DNA from: VFJQ01 sp044226525
GTDB taxonomy: Bacteria > Verrucomicrobiota > Verrucomicrobiia > Chthoniobacterales > Chthoniobacteraceae
Direction of reading: 5' to 3'
NCBI GenBank assembly: GCA_044226525.1
Contig: JBGAGV010000016.1
Coordinates: 62,001-126,000, forward strand
DNA: 64,000 nucleotides
Both the position numbers and the translations under genes were made by a program. How positions within the stretch are numbered: position 1 is the stretch's first letter; each line of letters starts with the position of its first letter. This document shows positions 19,577 to 29,284 of the stretch, one piece after another. The notes under the pieces are model-generated. The model did no database searches and was not told the DNA's origin. It saw nothing but the letters and a program-made list of their open reading frames with translations.

Positions 19577-21907
19577 ATGAAAGCCCTCACCCTGCTTCTC
19601 CTCGCCTCCGTCCTGCACGCAGCCGAATTGCCAGTCGTGCCAGTCGAACCTCAGCCGTTTCTGGCCGCGCTGGGCTCACTCATCGACGCAACGGACTACC
19701 TCGGCTCGCCATTTACGCTCGAGGATAAGACCGCGCTTCGCGAGGCCATCGCCGCTCACGACACAGCAGCGGTCGAGAAAGCGCAGCGGATTCTCGACGG
19801 CTACGCGCTCTTTGCCGTATACATCAATCCTGAGCAGCGGGTAAAGGTGGCACAAGGACCAGCGAAACCGGTGCTCGACGAAAGCGGCTGGCGGCAGTTC
19901 CTCGTGAAAGTGATCAACGAGGCCGGCGTGACGGCGAAACTGCGCGTCACCAGCCCGCAAGCGAAGCAAGCTTTCGTCCCCGGCTCGCCTCCAGTGGCGC
20001 CGAATGCACAGCCGCGCGACCCGGGCCCGCCCGCGCTCGATGCCCGCTGGCTCGATCTGCAACTCTTCGAGGCTCAGCCCCTGCGTCCCACCTTGAGTGG
20101 TCTCGGCGTAGAGTATCGCATCGTCGAACTCTATTCGCGCGATGCCGGAAAACGCGAAGCGGCGTTTTCTTTCGACACGGGCCAAGGCACGCAGGACCTC
20201 GGTTTTCGCAATGAAGTGAGCGTCCTGTTCGACTGCCGTCCTGCTCGCGAAATCAGGCTGGGCGTCGTGGATGAAAACGGCACTCCATGCGTCGGCTCGC
20301 TACTCATCAAGGATTCGGCCGGGCGCGTCTATCCTTCCCAGACCAAACGCCTCGCACCGGATTTCTTTTTCCATCCGCAGGTCTATCGCGGCGATGGCGA
20401 AACGATCAGACTCCCAGACGGCGAATACGACATCACCTTCGAGCGTGGGCCGGAATCGATCCCCGAGCAACGGCATGTGCGAGTGGACGCGGACACCAAA
20501 ACGCTGCGTTTCGCCGTGAGGCGCTGGATCGATCCCGCCACGCTTGGCTGGTGGAGCGGCGATCATCACATCCACGCGGCGGGCTGCGCACACTACTCGG
20601 TGCCGACGATGGGTGTGCACGCACCGGACATGGCACGGCATTGCCAGGGCGAGGATCTGAAAATCGGCGCGAACCTCACCTGGGGACCATGCTTCGATTA
20701 CCAGAAACAGTTTTTCACCGGCGCGGAGGACAAGACCTCCGCGTATCCCTTCCTGCTGCGCTACGACGTGGAGGTGAGCGGCTTCGGCTCGCACAGAAGC
20801 GGCCATCTCTGCCTGCTCAAGCTGCGCGAGCAGATGTATCCCGGCGGCGATTCCACCGCCCATTGGCCGACCCTTTGCCTGAACACGCTGCGCTGGGCGA
20901 AAAAGCAGGGTGCACTCGTCGGCCCTGCTCACTCCGGCTGGGGCTTGCAACCCATCGCGGAAGACGACCCCGATTACAAAAAGCCCTATGCCGGCCCGGG
21001 CAAGACGCGATCCGCCACGGACAAATTGCCGAATTACATCATCCCGCCCTTCAACGGTATCGGCGCCAACGAATACATTGTGGACGTCACGCACGAAGTC
21101 CCAGGTCCCGACGGACGCCCGGTGCCCGCGGTCGATTTCCTTTCCATGGTCGATACGCCTCACACGTGGGAGCTGAATATCTGGTATCACACGCTCAACG
21201 CCGGCTTTCGCACCCGCATCAGCGGCGAGACGGATTTCCCGTGTATCTATGGTGAACGCGTCGGACTGGGCCGGGCCTACGTGAAACTCGACGGCAAGCT
21301 CAGCTACGACGCATGGTGCGAAGGCATCCGCGCCGGGCGGGCCTACGTGAGCGATGGGAAGAGCCACCTCATGGACTTCAAGGCGAACGGCGTCCCCCTC
21401 GGCGAAAAGGATAGCGAATTGCGCCTCCCCCTGCCCAACGTTGTGAAGCTGACCGCCCAAGTAGCGGCCCGGCTCGACGAACAGCCGCACCCAGAAATCC
21501 AAAACGCTCCGGCAGATCGAAAGCCATTTTGGAACATCGAGCGGGCGCGCATCGATACGACTCGAGAAGTGCCGGTCGAATTGATCGTGAACGGTCTGTC
21601 GGTCGCCCGGCAGAACATCGTGGCCGATGGCATCACCCGCGACGTCAGTTTCGACGTGCACATCGACCGCAGTGCCTGGGTCGCCTTAAGAATTCGCGCC
21701 TCCTCGCACACCAACCCGATCTTCGTCGTCGTGGACGGCAAACCGATTCGCGAGCGCCGCAGCCTCGAATGGTGTCTCAAGAGCGTCGATCAATGCTGGT
21801 CGCAGAAGGAAGCGCTCATCGCCCCCGCTGAGCACGACGACGCCCTGGCTGCCTACGAGCACGCCCGGCAGGTGTATCGTGGCCGCCTGGCGGAGTGCGC
21901 CCCTTAG
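19577..21907 (+). CDS. Secreted CehA/McbA-type metallohydrolase (PHP-like)
   Basis: A 776-residue exported protein; the ATG at 19577 precedes a clear signal peptide (MKALTLLLLASVLHAAE), so the 17 codons upstream are ignored. Around residue 325 is GWWSGDHHIHAAGC, the HxH metal motif that opens the CehA/McbA metallohydrolase domain, and further metal-ligand candidates follow (GPAHSGWGLQP, VDTPHTWEL). The N-terminal 300 residues and the C-terminal 150 are beta-rich. Members cleave esters or phosphodiester-like bonds in some strains, but most are uncharacterised. It is divergent from the FAD oxidoreductase, with 110 bases between starts. Confidence 0.75.
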   Translation: MKALTLLLLASVLHAAELPVVPVEPQPFLAALGSLIDATDYLGSPFTLEDKTALREAIAAHDTAAVEKAQRILDGYALFAVYINPEQRVKVAQGPAKPVLDESGWRQFLVKVINEAGVTAKLRVTSPQAKQAFVPGSPPVAPNAQPRDPGPPALDARWLDLQLFEAQPLRPTLSGLGVEYRIVELYSRDAGKREAAFSFDTGQGTQDLGFRNEVSVLFDCRPAREIRLGVVDENGTPCVGSLLIKDSAGRVYPSQTKRLAPDFFFHPQVYRGDGETIRLPDGEYDITFERGPESIPEQRHVRVDADTKTLRFAVRRWIDPATLGWWSGDHHIHAAGCAHYSVPTMGVHAPDMARHCQGEDLKIGANLTWGPCFDYQKQFFTGAEDKTSAYPFLLRYDVEVSGFGSHRSGHLCLLKLREQMYPGGDSTAHWPTLCLNTLRWAKKQGALVGPAHSGWGLQPIAEDDPDYKKPYAGPGKTRSATDKLPNYIIPPFNGIGANEYIVDVTHEVPGPDGRPVPAVDFLSMVDTPHTWELNIWYHTLNAGFRTRISGETDFPCIYGERVGLGRAYVKLDGKLSYDAWCEGIRAGRAYVSDGKSHLMDFKANGVPLGEKDSELRLPLPNVVKLTAQVAARLDEQPHPEIQNAPADRKPFWNIERARIDTTREVPVELIVNGLSVARQNIVADGITRDVSFDVHIDRSAWVALRIRASSHTNPIFVVVDGKPIRERRSLEWCLKSVDQCWSQKEALIAPAEHDDALAAYEHARQVYRGRLAECAP

Positions 21908-21955
21908 CCCGGACTTGACCGCGCCACCGCCGAAAGGCACCCATTGCCTTCCGAC

Positions 21956-23164
21956 ATGAGTTCCGAAAAGGCCACTCTCGACAGCTTGCGCATCGACCGT
22001 GGCGGTCGGGCGAAACCGCAGCGTTCCCCATCGTGGACGCTGCCGATCATTCTCGGGTTCGTCGTGCTGGCCGCGGTGGCATGGTGGCTGCGGCGCCCGC
22101 AGGCGGCAGAGGTGAAAACCGTCGCGGCCCGGGAACAGGCGGTTGGCGGACAAAAAACGTTGCTCAACGCTTCGGGCTACGTGACCGCCCGGCGCGCGGC
22201 GACCGTTTCCTCCAAGGTCACCGGCAAGGTCGTCGAGGTGCTGGTTGAGGAAGGCATGAAAGTCGAAGCTGGCCAGGTGCTCGCACGACTCGATTCCTCC
22301 AATGTCGAAGCCTCCCTCAAACTCGCCGAAGCTCAGCTCGGCTCGGCCAAAGCCATGCTGGCGGAAACCAAGCCGAACCTCGAATTTGCCGAACGCGAAC
22401 TGAAACGCTTCACCGATCTCGCCTCGACCAAAGTAGTCAGCGATTCCGATCTGCGGCGGGCCGAAATGGAAGCGCGCACGCTCTCCGGCCGGGTCATCCG
22501 CCAGACCGCCGAGGTGGAAGTCGCCGAAAAGGAGGTCGCGCAGTGGAGGCAGCAGCTCGATGACACCATCATCCGGGCGCCATTCGGCGGCGTCGTGACG
22601 ACGAAGAATGCGCAGCCGGGCGAGATGATCTCCCCCATGTCGGTCGGTGGCTTCACCCGCACGGGGGTGTGCACGGTGGTGGATATGTCCTCGCTCGAAA
22701 TCGAGGTGGATGTGAATGAAAGCTTCATCAATCGCGTGCAGCCCGGCCAACCGGTGCAGGCTACGCTCGACGCGTATCCGGAGTGGAAGATTCCCGCGAA
22801 AGTGATCGCGATCATCCCAACGGCAGACCGGCAGAAGGCCACGGTGAAGGTGCGCGCAGGATTTGATCAGCTCGATCCGCGTATTCTGCCCGACATGGCC
22901 GTGAAGGTGGCGTTTCAGGGCGGCACCACCGGGCCCGCCCACGTCACGGTCGTGGTGCCGAAGGCGGCGGTGCAACCAGCCGACGGACGCGACATCGTGT
23001 GGGTAGTGCGCAGCGGACGTGTGGAACGGCGCGCCGTCACAGTTGCGGAGACGCAGGGGAACGATTGCACCATCGCCGCGGGCCTGAGCAACGGGGAGCG
23101 TGTCGCGGTCAATGCGCCGGAGGGATTGACCGACGGCCAGCGCGTTAGCGAAAAGAATCCATGA
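21956..23164 (+). CDS. Periplasmic adaptor (membrane fusion) subunit of an efflux system
   Basis: A 402-residue HlyD/MacA-like adaptor with one N-terminal transmembrane segment (about 30-47). The lipoyl half-motifs are visible (ATVSSKVTGKVVEVLVEEG and IIRAPFGGVVTTKNAQPGE) flanking an alpha-helical hairpin (about 118-195), then beta-barrel and membrane-proximal domains. The ATG at 21956 is chosen; a TTG four codons earlier is possible. It overlaps the ATPase gene by four bases, showing that it works with the ABC-type ATPase and permeases that follow. Confidence 0.88.
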   Translation: MSSEKATLDSLRIDRGGRAKPQRSPSWTLPIILGFVVLAAVAWWLRRPQAAEVKTVAAREQAVGGQKTLLNASGYVTARRAATVSSKVTGKVVEVLVEEGMKVEAGQVLARLDSSNVEASLKLAEAQLGSAKAMLAETKPNLEFAERELKRFTDLASTKVVSDSDLRRAEMEARTLSGRVIRQTAEVEVAEKEVAQWRQQLDDTIIRAPFGGVVTTKNAQPGEMISPMSVGGFTRTGVCTVVDMSSLEIEVDVNESFINRVQPGQPVQATLDAYPEWKIPAKVIAIIPTADRQKATVKVRAGFDQLDPRILPDMAVKVAFQGGTTGPAHVTVVVPKAAVQPADGRDIVWVVRSGRVERRAVTVAETQGNDCTIAAGLSNGERVAVNAPEGLTDGQRVSEKNP

Positions 23165-23856
23165 CCACCAACCAACCCCTCGTCAGCGTGCGCGGTGTCA
23201 CCAAGACTTTCCGGCGCGGCTCGGAGGATATCCACGTGCTCGACCGGCTCGATCTCGACGTGCAGCCCGGCGAATTCCTCGCGCTGATGGGACCATCCGG
23301 CTCGGGCAAATCGACGCTGCTCAATCTCATCGGCGGACTTGATCGCCCCGACACAGGCGCGGTGCAGATTGGTGGAGACCACATCGAAAAACTCTCCGAA
23401 CGCGAGCTCGCTGCGTGGCGCGCGCGACACGTGGGCTTCGTCTTTCAGTTCTACAATCTCATGGCCGTGCTGAATGCGGAGCGAAACGTGGAGTTGCCGC
23501 TACTGCTCACGCACCTGTCGAAGAAGGAACGCAAAGAGCACGTGCAGGTGGCCCTGAAAGTCGTCGGGCTCGAGCATCGCATGAGGCACTTTCCGCGGCA
23601 GCTCTCGGGCGGCGAGCAGCAGCGCGTCGGCATCGCACGCGCGATTGTGACCGATCCCACGATCTTGCTTTGCGACGAACCGACGGGTGATCTCGACCGC
23701 AAATCGGGCGACGAAATCCTGAGCCTGTTGCAAGCGCTCAGCCGCGACCAGGGCAAGACGATCGTGATGGTGACGCACGATCCGCACGCCTCCGCACGCG
23801 CGAGCCGCACGGTGTATCTCGAAAAAGGCCAGCTCTCCACGACCCAGCCGGCATGA
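23161..23856 (+). CDS. ABC transporter ATPase, LolD/MacB type
   Basis: A 231-residue ATPase. Walker A is GPSGSGKST (44-52), the Q-loop region is FVFQFYNLMAVL, the signature is LSGGEQQRVGIARA, Walker B is ILLCDEPTGDLD, and the switch histidine is in VMVTHDPH. This motif set belongs to the LolD/MacB group that pairs with FtsX-like permeases. It is coupled by four-base overlaps to both the adaptor and the first permease. The substrate could be a lipoprotein, peptide or small molecule. Confidence 0.93.
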   Translation: MTTNQPLVSVRGVTKTFRRGSEDIHVLDRLDLDVQPGEFLALMGPSGSGKSTLLNLIGGLDRPDTGAVQIGGDHIEKLSERELAAWRARHVGFVFQFYNLMAVLNAERNVELPLLLTHLSKKERKEHVQVALKVVGLEHRMRHFPRQLSGGEQQRVGIARAIVTDPTILLCDEPTGDLDRKSGDEILSLLQALSRDQGKTIVMVTHDPHASARASRTVYLEKGQLSTTQPA

Positions 23857-25016
23857 AGTTCCTCGGCCTCGTCTGGAGCAATTTGAAGCGTCGCAAGCTG
23901 CGCACCACGCTCACGCTGCTTTCGATCCTCGTCGCGTTCGTGCTCTTCGGTTTCCTGTGCGCAATCAAGACCGCCTTCGGCGCGGGCGTCTCACTCGCGG
24001 GGAAGGATCGCCTCATGGTCCGGCACCGCGTGTCGTTCATCCAATTGCTGCCGAAGGCCTACGAGCAGCGCATTGCGGCCATTCCGGGCGTCACGCTCGT
24101 GTCGTTGAACGTGTGGTTTGGCGGCGTGTATCAGGATCCGAAAAACCAGCTCGGCACCTTCCCCGTCGAGCCAGAGGCGTTCTTCGCCATGAATCCGGAG
24201 CTGACCTTGCCGGCGGAGCAGATGCAGGCGTGGCTGCGGACGCGCACTGGCGCAGTCGTAGGACGCACGATTGCCACCCGGTTCGGCTGGAAGGTCGGCG
24301 ACCGCATTCCCATGACTTCGCCGATCTGGCCGAACAAGTCGGGCGGCGCGTGGGAGTTCGAGATCGTCGGCATTTACGACGGGACGAAGAAGGCCGCCGA
24401 CACTTCGAGCTTCCTCTTTCGCTACGATTACTTCGACGAGGCGAGAGAGCGCGGCCAAGGCGAGGTCGGCTGGTATCAGGTGCGCGTGGCCGATCCCGGG
24501 CGCGCTGGCGAGATCGCGGAGGCCATTGATGCGGAGTTCGCCAATTCATCTGCGGAAACGAAAACCGAAACCGAGGCCGCGATGTTCCAAGGCTTCGCGC
24601 AGCAACTTGGCGACATCGGCACGATCACCGCGCTGATTGTCGCCGCAGTCTTCTTCACGATCCTGCTCGTCGCGGGCAACACGATGGCGCAATCGGTCCG
24701 CGAACGAACCCAGGAGATCGGCGTGCTCAAGGCGGTCGGCTTTTCGAGCGAACTGGTGCTCGGCATCGTGCTGGGCGAATCCCTCATGATCGCGGCGCTG
24801 GGAGGACTGACCGGCCTGGGCCTCGGCTGGTTCATGATTTCCGGCATGAGCAAGCTCAGCTTCATGCAGACTTATTTTCCGTTTTTCGAAATTGCGCCCC
24901 GCGATCTGTTGCTCGGCAGCGCTTTCGCCATCGCCCTCGGCTTTGTCGCGGGAATTCTTCCCGCGTGGCAGGCGATGCGACTGCGCACCGCCGAAGCGCT
25001 GCGGCGCGAAGGGTAA
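23853..25016 (+). CDS. ABC transporter permease (MacB/FtsX-like) 1
   Basis: A 387-residue permease with the MacB_PCD/FtsX layout: one transmembrane segment near 20-42, a periplasmic domain of about 210 residues, then three C-terminal segments (about 265-290, 310-335 and 350-375). The segment between the second and third, SVRERTQEIGVLKAVGFSSE, is the conserved cytoplasmic coupling region of FtsX-type permeases. It overlaps the ATPase gene by four bases and is followed by a related permease after 14 bases. Confidence 0.9.
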   Translation: MKFLGLVWSNLKRRKLRTTLTLLSILVAFVLFGFLCAIKTAFGAGVSLAGKDRLMVRHRVSFIQLLPKAYEQRIAAIPGVTLVSLNVWFGGVYQDPKNQLGTFPVEPEAFFAMNPELTLPAEQMQAWLRTRTGAVVGRTIATRFGWKVGDRIPMTSPIWPNKSGGAWEFEIVGIYDGTKKAADTSSFLFRYDYFDEARERGQGEVGWYQVRVADPGRAGEIAEAIDAEFANSSAETKTETEAAMFQGFAQQLGDIGTITALIVAAVFFTILLVAGNTMAQSVRERTQEIGVLKAVGFSSELVLGIVLGESLMIAALGGLTGLGLGWFMISGMSKLSFMQTYFPFFEIAPRDLLLGSAFAIALGFVAGILPAWQAMRLRTAEALRREG

Positions 25017-25030
25017 GGAAAAACACGATC

Positions 25031-26218
25031 ATGAACTGGCTTTCCCAAATCACTTCGATCACCTGGCTCGGGCTGCACACCATCCCACAGCGCAAGGGAG
25101 CGTCCATCACCGCAGCGGTGGGAATCGCCGGCGTCGTGCTGGTGTTCGTCGGGGTGCTCTCGATCGCGAACGGATTCCGCGCCGCGGTGGCCTCGACGGG
25201 ACGCAGCGACATCGCCGTCGTCGTGCGCGAGGGCGCGGCCAACGAGATGTCCAGCAACATGGGCCGCGACGAGGTGCGCGTGATCAAGGACGCTCCCGGC
25301 ATCGCGCGCGAGAATGGAAGCCCGATCGCATCGGCGGAACTTTTCGTGATCATCAACATCCCCAAGCGCTCGACCGGCACCGACGCAAACGTGCCTTTCC
25401 GGGGAATCGAATCCACCGGCCCGGCCATCCGCGGCAACCTCAGGCTGGTGGCGGGGCGCATGTTCGAAAGCGGACGCAACGAAGTCATCGCTGGAGTCAA
25501 CGCGGCACGCGAGTTTGCCGGGCTCGACGTGGGCGGGACGATCAAGCTCGGCAAAAGCGAATGGCACGTCGTGGGAATTTTCTCCGCGGGCGGCGGCGCC
25601 GGCGAGTCGGAGATCTGGACGGAGTCCACGGTGCTTCAGGAAGGCTACGGACGCCGCGACACCAGCCAATCGGTCTATGCAAAACTGACCTCGCCGGAAT
25701 CGTTTCAGGAATTCAAGGACGCGCTGACCTCAAATCCGCGATTGAAAGTGAGCGTGCAGCGCCAGAACGAATTTTACGCCGAACAATCGAGCATCACCAC
25801 GCAATTCATCTCCATCCTCGGCACGGCCATCGCAGCGATGATGGCCGTGGGTGCTCTGCTCGGCGCGCTGAACACGATGTATAACGCTGTCGCAGCGCGT
25901 GGTCGCGAGATCGCCACACTGCGTGCGCTCGGCTTTGGCTCGATGCCCGTGGTCTGCTCGGTGCTACTCGAATCGCTCGTGCTGGCGCTGGGTGGCGGCA
26001 TCATCGGCGCACTCGCCGCCTATCTGGCGTTCGATGGCTATGGCGCCGCCACGATGAATTTTCAGACGTGGAGCCAGATCGCCTTCACTTTCGCCGTCAC
26101 TCCGAAACTGCTTGTGCAGGCCATTCTCCTGTCGGCGACGCTCGGATTACTTGGCGGCCTTTTCCCAGCCTGGCGCGCGGCGCACCTGCCCATTGCGACG
26201 GGTTTGCGCGAGACATAA
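25031..26218 (+). CDS. ABC transporter permease (MacB/FtsX-like) 2
   Basis: A 395-residue permease related in layout to the preceding one: a transmembrane segment near 28-48, a long periplasmic domain and three C-terminal membrane segments, with AVAARGREIATLRALGFGSM as the coupling region. The ATG at 25031 starts the canonical MNWLSQITSITWLG sequence; the frame runs on 22 codons upstream inside the previous gene. With the adaptor, the ATPase and the other permease it likely forms a heterodimeric exporter. Confidence 0.9.
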   Translation: MNWLSQITSITWLGLHTIPQRKGASITAAVGIAGVVLVFVGVLSIANGFRAAVASTGRSDIAVVVREGAANEMSSNMGRDEVRVIKDAPGIARENGSPIASAELFVIINIPKRSTGTDANVPFRGIESTGPAIRGNLRLVAGRMFESGRNEVIAGVNAAREFAGLDVGGTIKLGKSEWHVVGIFSAGGGAGESEIWTESTVLQEGYGRRDTSQSVYAKLTSPESFQEFKDALTSNPRLKVSVQRQNEFYAEQSSITTQFISILGTAIAAMMAVGALLGALNTMYNAVAARGREIATLRALGFGSMPVVCSVLLESLVLALGGGIIGALAAYLAFDGYGAATMNFQTWSQIAFTFAVTPKLLVQAILLSATLGLLGGLFPAWRAAHLPIATGLRET

Positions 26219-26243
26219 GCGGCTACACTGCCCGTCCTTGCCC

Positions 26244-27698
26244 ATGATCCTCCGTTTTACCTCCCTGTTCGCCTGCCTGCTGCTCGCGGCTCACGATGGC
26301 TTTGCCGCGACCAAAAAACGCTCGAGCAAATCGGGTTCGGATACCCCCCCCGGCGGCGCGCCCAACTTGATCGTCATCAATATCGACGACATGGGCTACG
26401 CGGACATCGGCCCCTTCGGATCGACGCTCAATCGCACACCGAACCTGAATCGCATGGCGCAGGAAGGCATGAAGTTGACCTGCCACTACGCTGCGCCCGT
26501 GTGCTCGCCGTCGCGCGCGTCGCTGATGACCGGCTGTTATCCGAAGCGCGTGCTGCCGATTCCTCACGTGCTGTTCCCCAGCAGTGCGGTGGGCTTGAAC
26601 CCCGAAGAACAGACGGTGGCCGAAGTGTTGAAAGATGCGGGCTACGCGACCGCCTGCATCGGCAAGTGGCACCTCGGGGATGCGCCCGAGTTCCTGCCCA
26701 CCCGCCAGGGGTTCGATTACTACTTCGGCATCCCCTACTCGAACGACATGGGGCCCGCACAGGACGGCTCGAAGAGCAGCCTCGGCGAACGCCTTCCCGC
26801 CCCCAAAGCAGCGGCAAACAAATCTGCGGCGGATGAGGTGGGCATTCGGGGAAACCAACCGCCGCTGCCAGTGCTGCGCAATGAGCAGGTCGTGACCCGA
26901 GTTCGCGCCCAGGACCAGACCGAACTGGTCGCGCGCTACACCGAGGAAGCAGTGAAGTTCATCGAGGAAAACAAAACGAAGCGCTTTTTCCTCTACCTGC
27001 CGCACAACGCCGTCCACTTCCCGATTTATCCGGGCAAGGATTTCCAAGGCAGATCGAAGAACGGGAACTACGGTGACTGGGTCGAAGAAGTGGATTGGAG
27101 CGTCGGCAAGGTCCTCGACACCCTGCGCGAGCAGGGTCTCGACACAAAGACCTTCGTCCTCTTCACCTCCGACAACGGCGGCACGCCTCGCGCGGTCAAC
27201 GCGCCGTTGCGCGGATTCAAAGCCAGCACTTGGGAAGGTGGCATGCGAGTGCCGACCATCGCGTGGTGGCCGGGCAAAATCGCCGCGGGTTCGACGTGCG
27301 ATGCGATCACCAGCATGGCAGATGTGCTCCCGACGCTCGCCAAACTCGGCGGCGGCAAGCTGCCGGTGAAGAAAATCGACGGCCACGACCTCTGGCCATT
27401 GCTCAGCGGCCAGACAAAACAAACGAGCTGGGATGCTTTTTACTTCTACCGCGGGCTCACCTTGGAAGCCGTGCGCCAGGGCGCGTGGAAGCTGCACCTG
27501 GCGAAGACGGAACTCTATGACCTCGACAGCGACATCGGCGAGAAGACGAATGTCGCCAAGGACAAGCCGGAGATTGTCGCCCAGCTACAGGCGCTGGCGG
27601 AACAGACCAAAGACGACCTCGGGAAGGACGGCGTCGGGCCAGGATGTCGCTCGCTGGGGCGCGTGCAGAATCCGCATCCGCTGATCGAAGAAAAATAA
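26244..27698 (+). CDS. Secreted sulfatase (type I, formylglycine-dependent)
   Basis: A 484-residue sulfatase with a signal peptide (about 1-21). Metal ligands are in INIDDMGY (D48, D49), the modified residue is C87 in the CSPSRASLMTG signature, which is converted to formylglycine, and LFTSDNGGTPR carries the second aspartate/asparagine pair. GKWHLGD matches the conserved lysine/histidine region. Its substrate is probably a sulfated glycan, in line with the lyase and hydrolases nearby. The ATG at 26244 gives the signal peptide; the longer frame overlaps the permease gene. A separate sulfatase-maturating enzyme is not in the window. Confidence 0.92.
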   Translation: MILRFTSLFACLLLAAHDGFAATKKRSSKSGSDTPPGGAPNLIVINIDDMGYADIGPFGSTLNRTPNLNRMAQEGMKLTCHYAAPVCSPSRASLMTGCYPKRVLPIPHVLFPSSAVGLNPEEQTVAEVLKDAGYATACIGKWHLGDAPEFLPTRQGFDYYFGIPYSNDMGPAQDGSKSSLGERLPAPKAAANKSAADEVGIRGNQPPLPVLRNEQVVTRVRAQDQTELVARYTEEAVKFIEENKTKRFFLYLPHNAVHFPIYPGKDFQGRSKNGNYGDWVEEVDWSVGKVLDTLREQGLDTKTFVLFTSDNGGTPRAVNAPLRGFKASTWEGGMRVPTIAWWPGKIAAGSTCDAITSMADVLPTLAKLGGGKLPVKKIDGHDLWPLLSGQTKQTSWDAFYFYRGLTLEAVRQGAWKLHLAKTELYDLDSDIGEKTNVAKDKPEIVAQLQALAEQTKDDLGKDGVGPGCRSLGRVQNPHPLIEEK

Positions 27699-27727
27699 AC
27701 CGTTCAACGTCTCCAGCGCAGCGGACG

Positions 27728-29269
27728 CTAAAAGCGGCGCTCCACGTAGCTGGCGATCGCGTATCGAAGCACCGGACCGACGTTGAGCGCGAGCGCTTCG
27801 TCGTAGTGGACTTTGACGGCATCCGCCGCCGTAAAGCTCGCGCCGGCCAACGCGCCGCTGAAATTGCCGTTGCCGGTCAGAATCACATGATGAGTCGGCG
27901 CGTAAATGGCCGCCGCCAGATCGCTCACTTCGACTTCCATGCCGCGCGCCCCGCTCGCCGGATCGTCCCCGATGCCGTAAATTTGCAAGTTGTTCGCTTT
28001 GCCACTGCCATTGACCAGCCGGCCTGCGTTCATCCGCACCTGTCCTTCGATGTAAATTTTTGCCGCCACTCCATCGGCGATTTCAATGCCACCGGTCACA
28101 TCGCCCGTGATCCAAATTTCGACGGCGGTGCCCAGCCCGAGCAAACCGCGATCGACTCGCAGGGTGCCGGTAACCGCGCCCACCTTCACTCGAGCGGGCA
28201 GCAACACCGAACCCGCACTCACCGTGGTGGTGGCGGTGATGTTGGCTGGCGTAAAAACATTGGGAGACCATGTGGGCGTGCGAAGAACCGGCAGGCGCGA
28301 AGAGTAATTGTTGTCCACCGTTCCCGTGACGTGATTACTCGGCGCAAGCGAACTCCCCCCGGTGCGCACATCGCCATAGACGGTGCCGTTGAGCGTCACG
28401 TGGCTTCCCCCGATGGCCAGATCCCCATTTAGGGAACGCTTCGCGGCATCGTAACGGCCGTTGGTGGACGTCAGCGAGGTCAGCGAATTGAAGCTATCGA
28501 ATACCGCGCCGCCGGAACTGGCCGCAAAATCGCCGCTGGTCGCCACCGCACTTTGGAAAGGCAGCACCGGACGCAATACGACCTCCACTTCGCGCGACAC
28601 ACTCGGCTGCGCAGAGGCGCCGCCTGTCGTGCGATCGCGGCGCAGGCTCAGGCGGCGCAGTTTGGTATCCGCCCTCTCCGCATCGGCACGAGGCGGTCCG
28701 GAAAGCAGGACGGTGCCGCGCGAACGCAGGCGCACGAGTTTCAGGTCGGGGCCGTTGCTCAGGAGGGTGGCGGGGCTGGAAAGCGTGCCGAGCAAACCGC
28801 CGAGACTCAGTGGCGCGCCACCGAGCAGCGTGCTGAGTGGCAGCGCATCGATCGTAACCGTCGCCGTGGCCTGCCCGCCCACTTCGCCCTCGTGCGTCAA
28901 GGTGGTGGCCTGGTAGGAAAGCGGCACCCCCTGGCTGAGGTTGATGCCACCGGAGCCGATGCTGAGGGCAGTAATGATGTCCGACGGTATCGACGGCGCC
29001 CCAAGCGAAAATCCATCCTGCGCCGAAAGCCGCACGTCCGGAAGCAATCCGGTCAGATCGGCCACGGTCATGTCCACACCGGCTTCCGCGGTCGTGAGGG
29101 CTTCATTCCAAGCGCCGGAGCGATGCGGCGTGGCCATCTTGGCGGAGATATTACGTAAGACCTGCGCCGCCACGACGGCGAGGATCACGATGCTAAGAAC
29201 GCCAGCGATCAGCGCGCTGCCACGCCGGGAACCGGAACAATGATGAAGCTGATCTGATGGGGTGATCAT
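27728..29269 (-). CDS. PilX-like pilus-assembly protein with large C-terminal beta-rich region
   Basis: A 513-residue protein with an N-terminal hydrophobic helix (SRRGSALIAGVLSIVILAVVA) of prepilin or PilX style. The remainder is beta-rich, with repeated GSVLLPARVKVG- and GTVYGDVRTGG-like turns, and resembles the DUF7305 type tail of tight-adherence or PilX proteins. The ATG at 29267-29269 is chosen; a TTG two codons before is possible. It follows the PilW-like gene by 15 bases and is the last gene of the trio. It probably sits in the cell envelope as a minor pilus or adhesin component. Confidence 0.68.
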   Translation of the reverse strand: MITPSDQLHHCSGSRRGSALIAGVLSIVILAVVAAQVLRNISAKMATPHRSGAWNEALTTAEAGVDMTVADLTGLLPDVRLSAQDGFSLGAPSIPSDIITALSIGSGGINLSQGVPLSYQATTLTHEGEVGGQATATVTIDALPLSTLLGGAPLSLGGLLGTLSSPATLLSNGPDLKLVRLRSRGTVLLSGPPRADAERADTKLRRLSLRRDRTTGGASAQPSVSREVEVVLRPVLPFQSAVATSGDFAASSGGAVFDSFNSLTSLTSTNGRYDAAKRSLNGDLAIGGSHVTLNGTVYGDVRTGGSSLAPSNHVTGTVDNNYSSRLPVLRTPTWSPNVFTPANITATTTVSAGSVLLPARVKVGAVTGTLRVDRGLLGLGTAVEIWITGDVTGGIEIADGVAAKIYIEGQVRMNAGRLVNGSGKANNLQIYGIGDDPASGARGMEVEVSDLAAAIYAPTHHVILTGNGNFSGALAGASFTAADAVKVHYDEALALNVGPVLRYAIASYVERRF

Positions 29270-29284
29270 AATCAAAGGGGGCCG

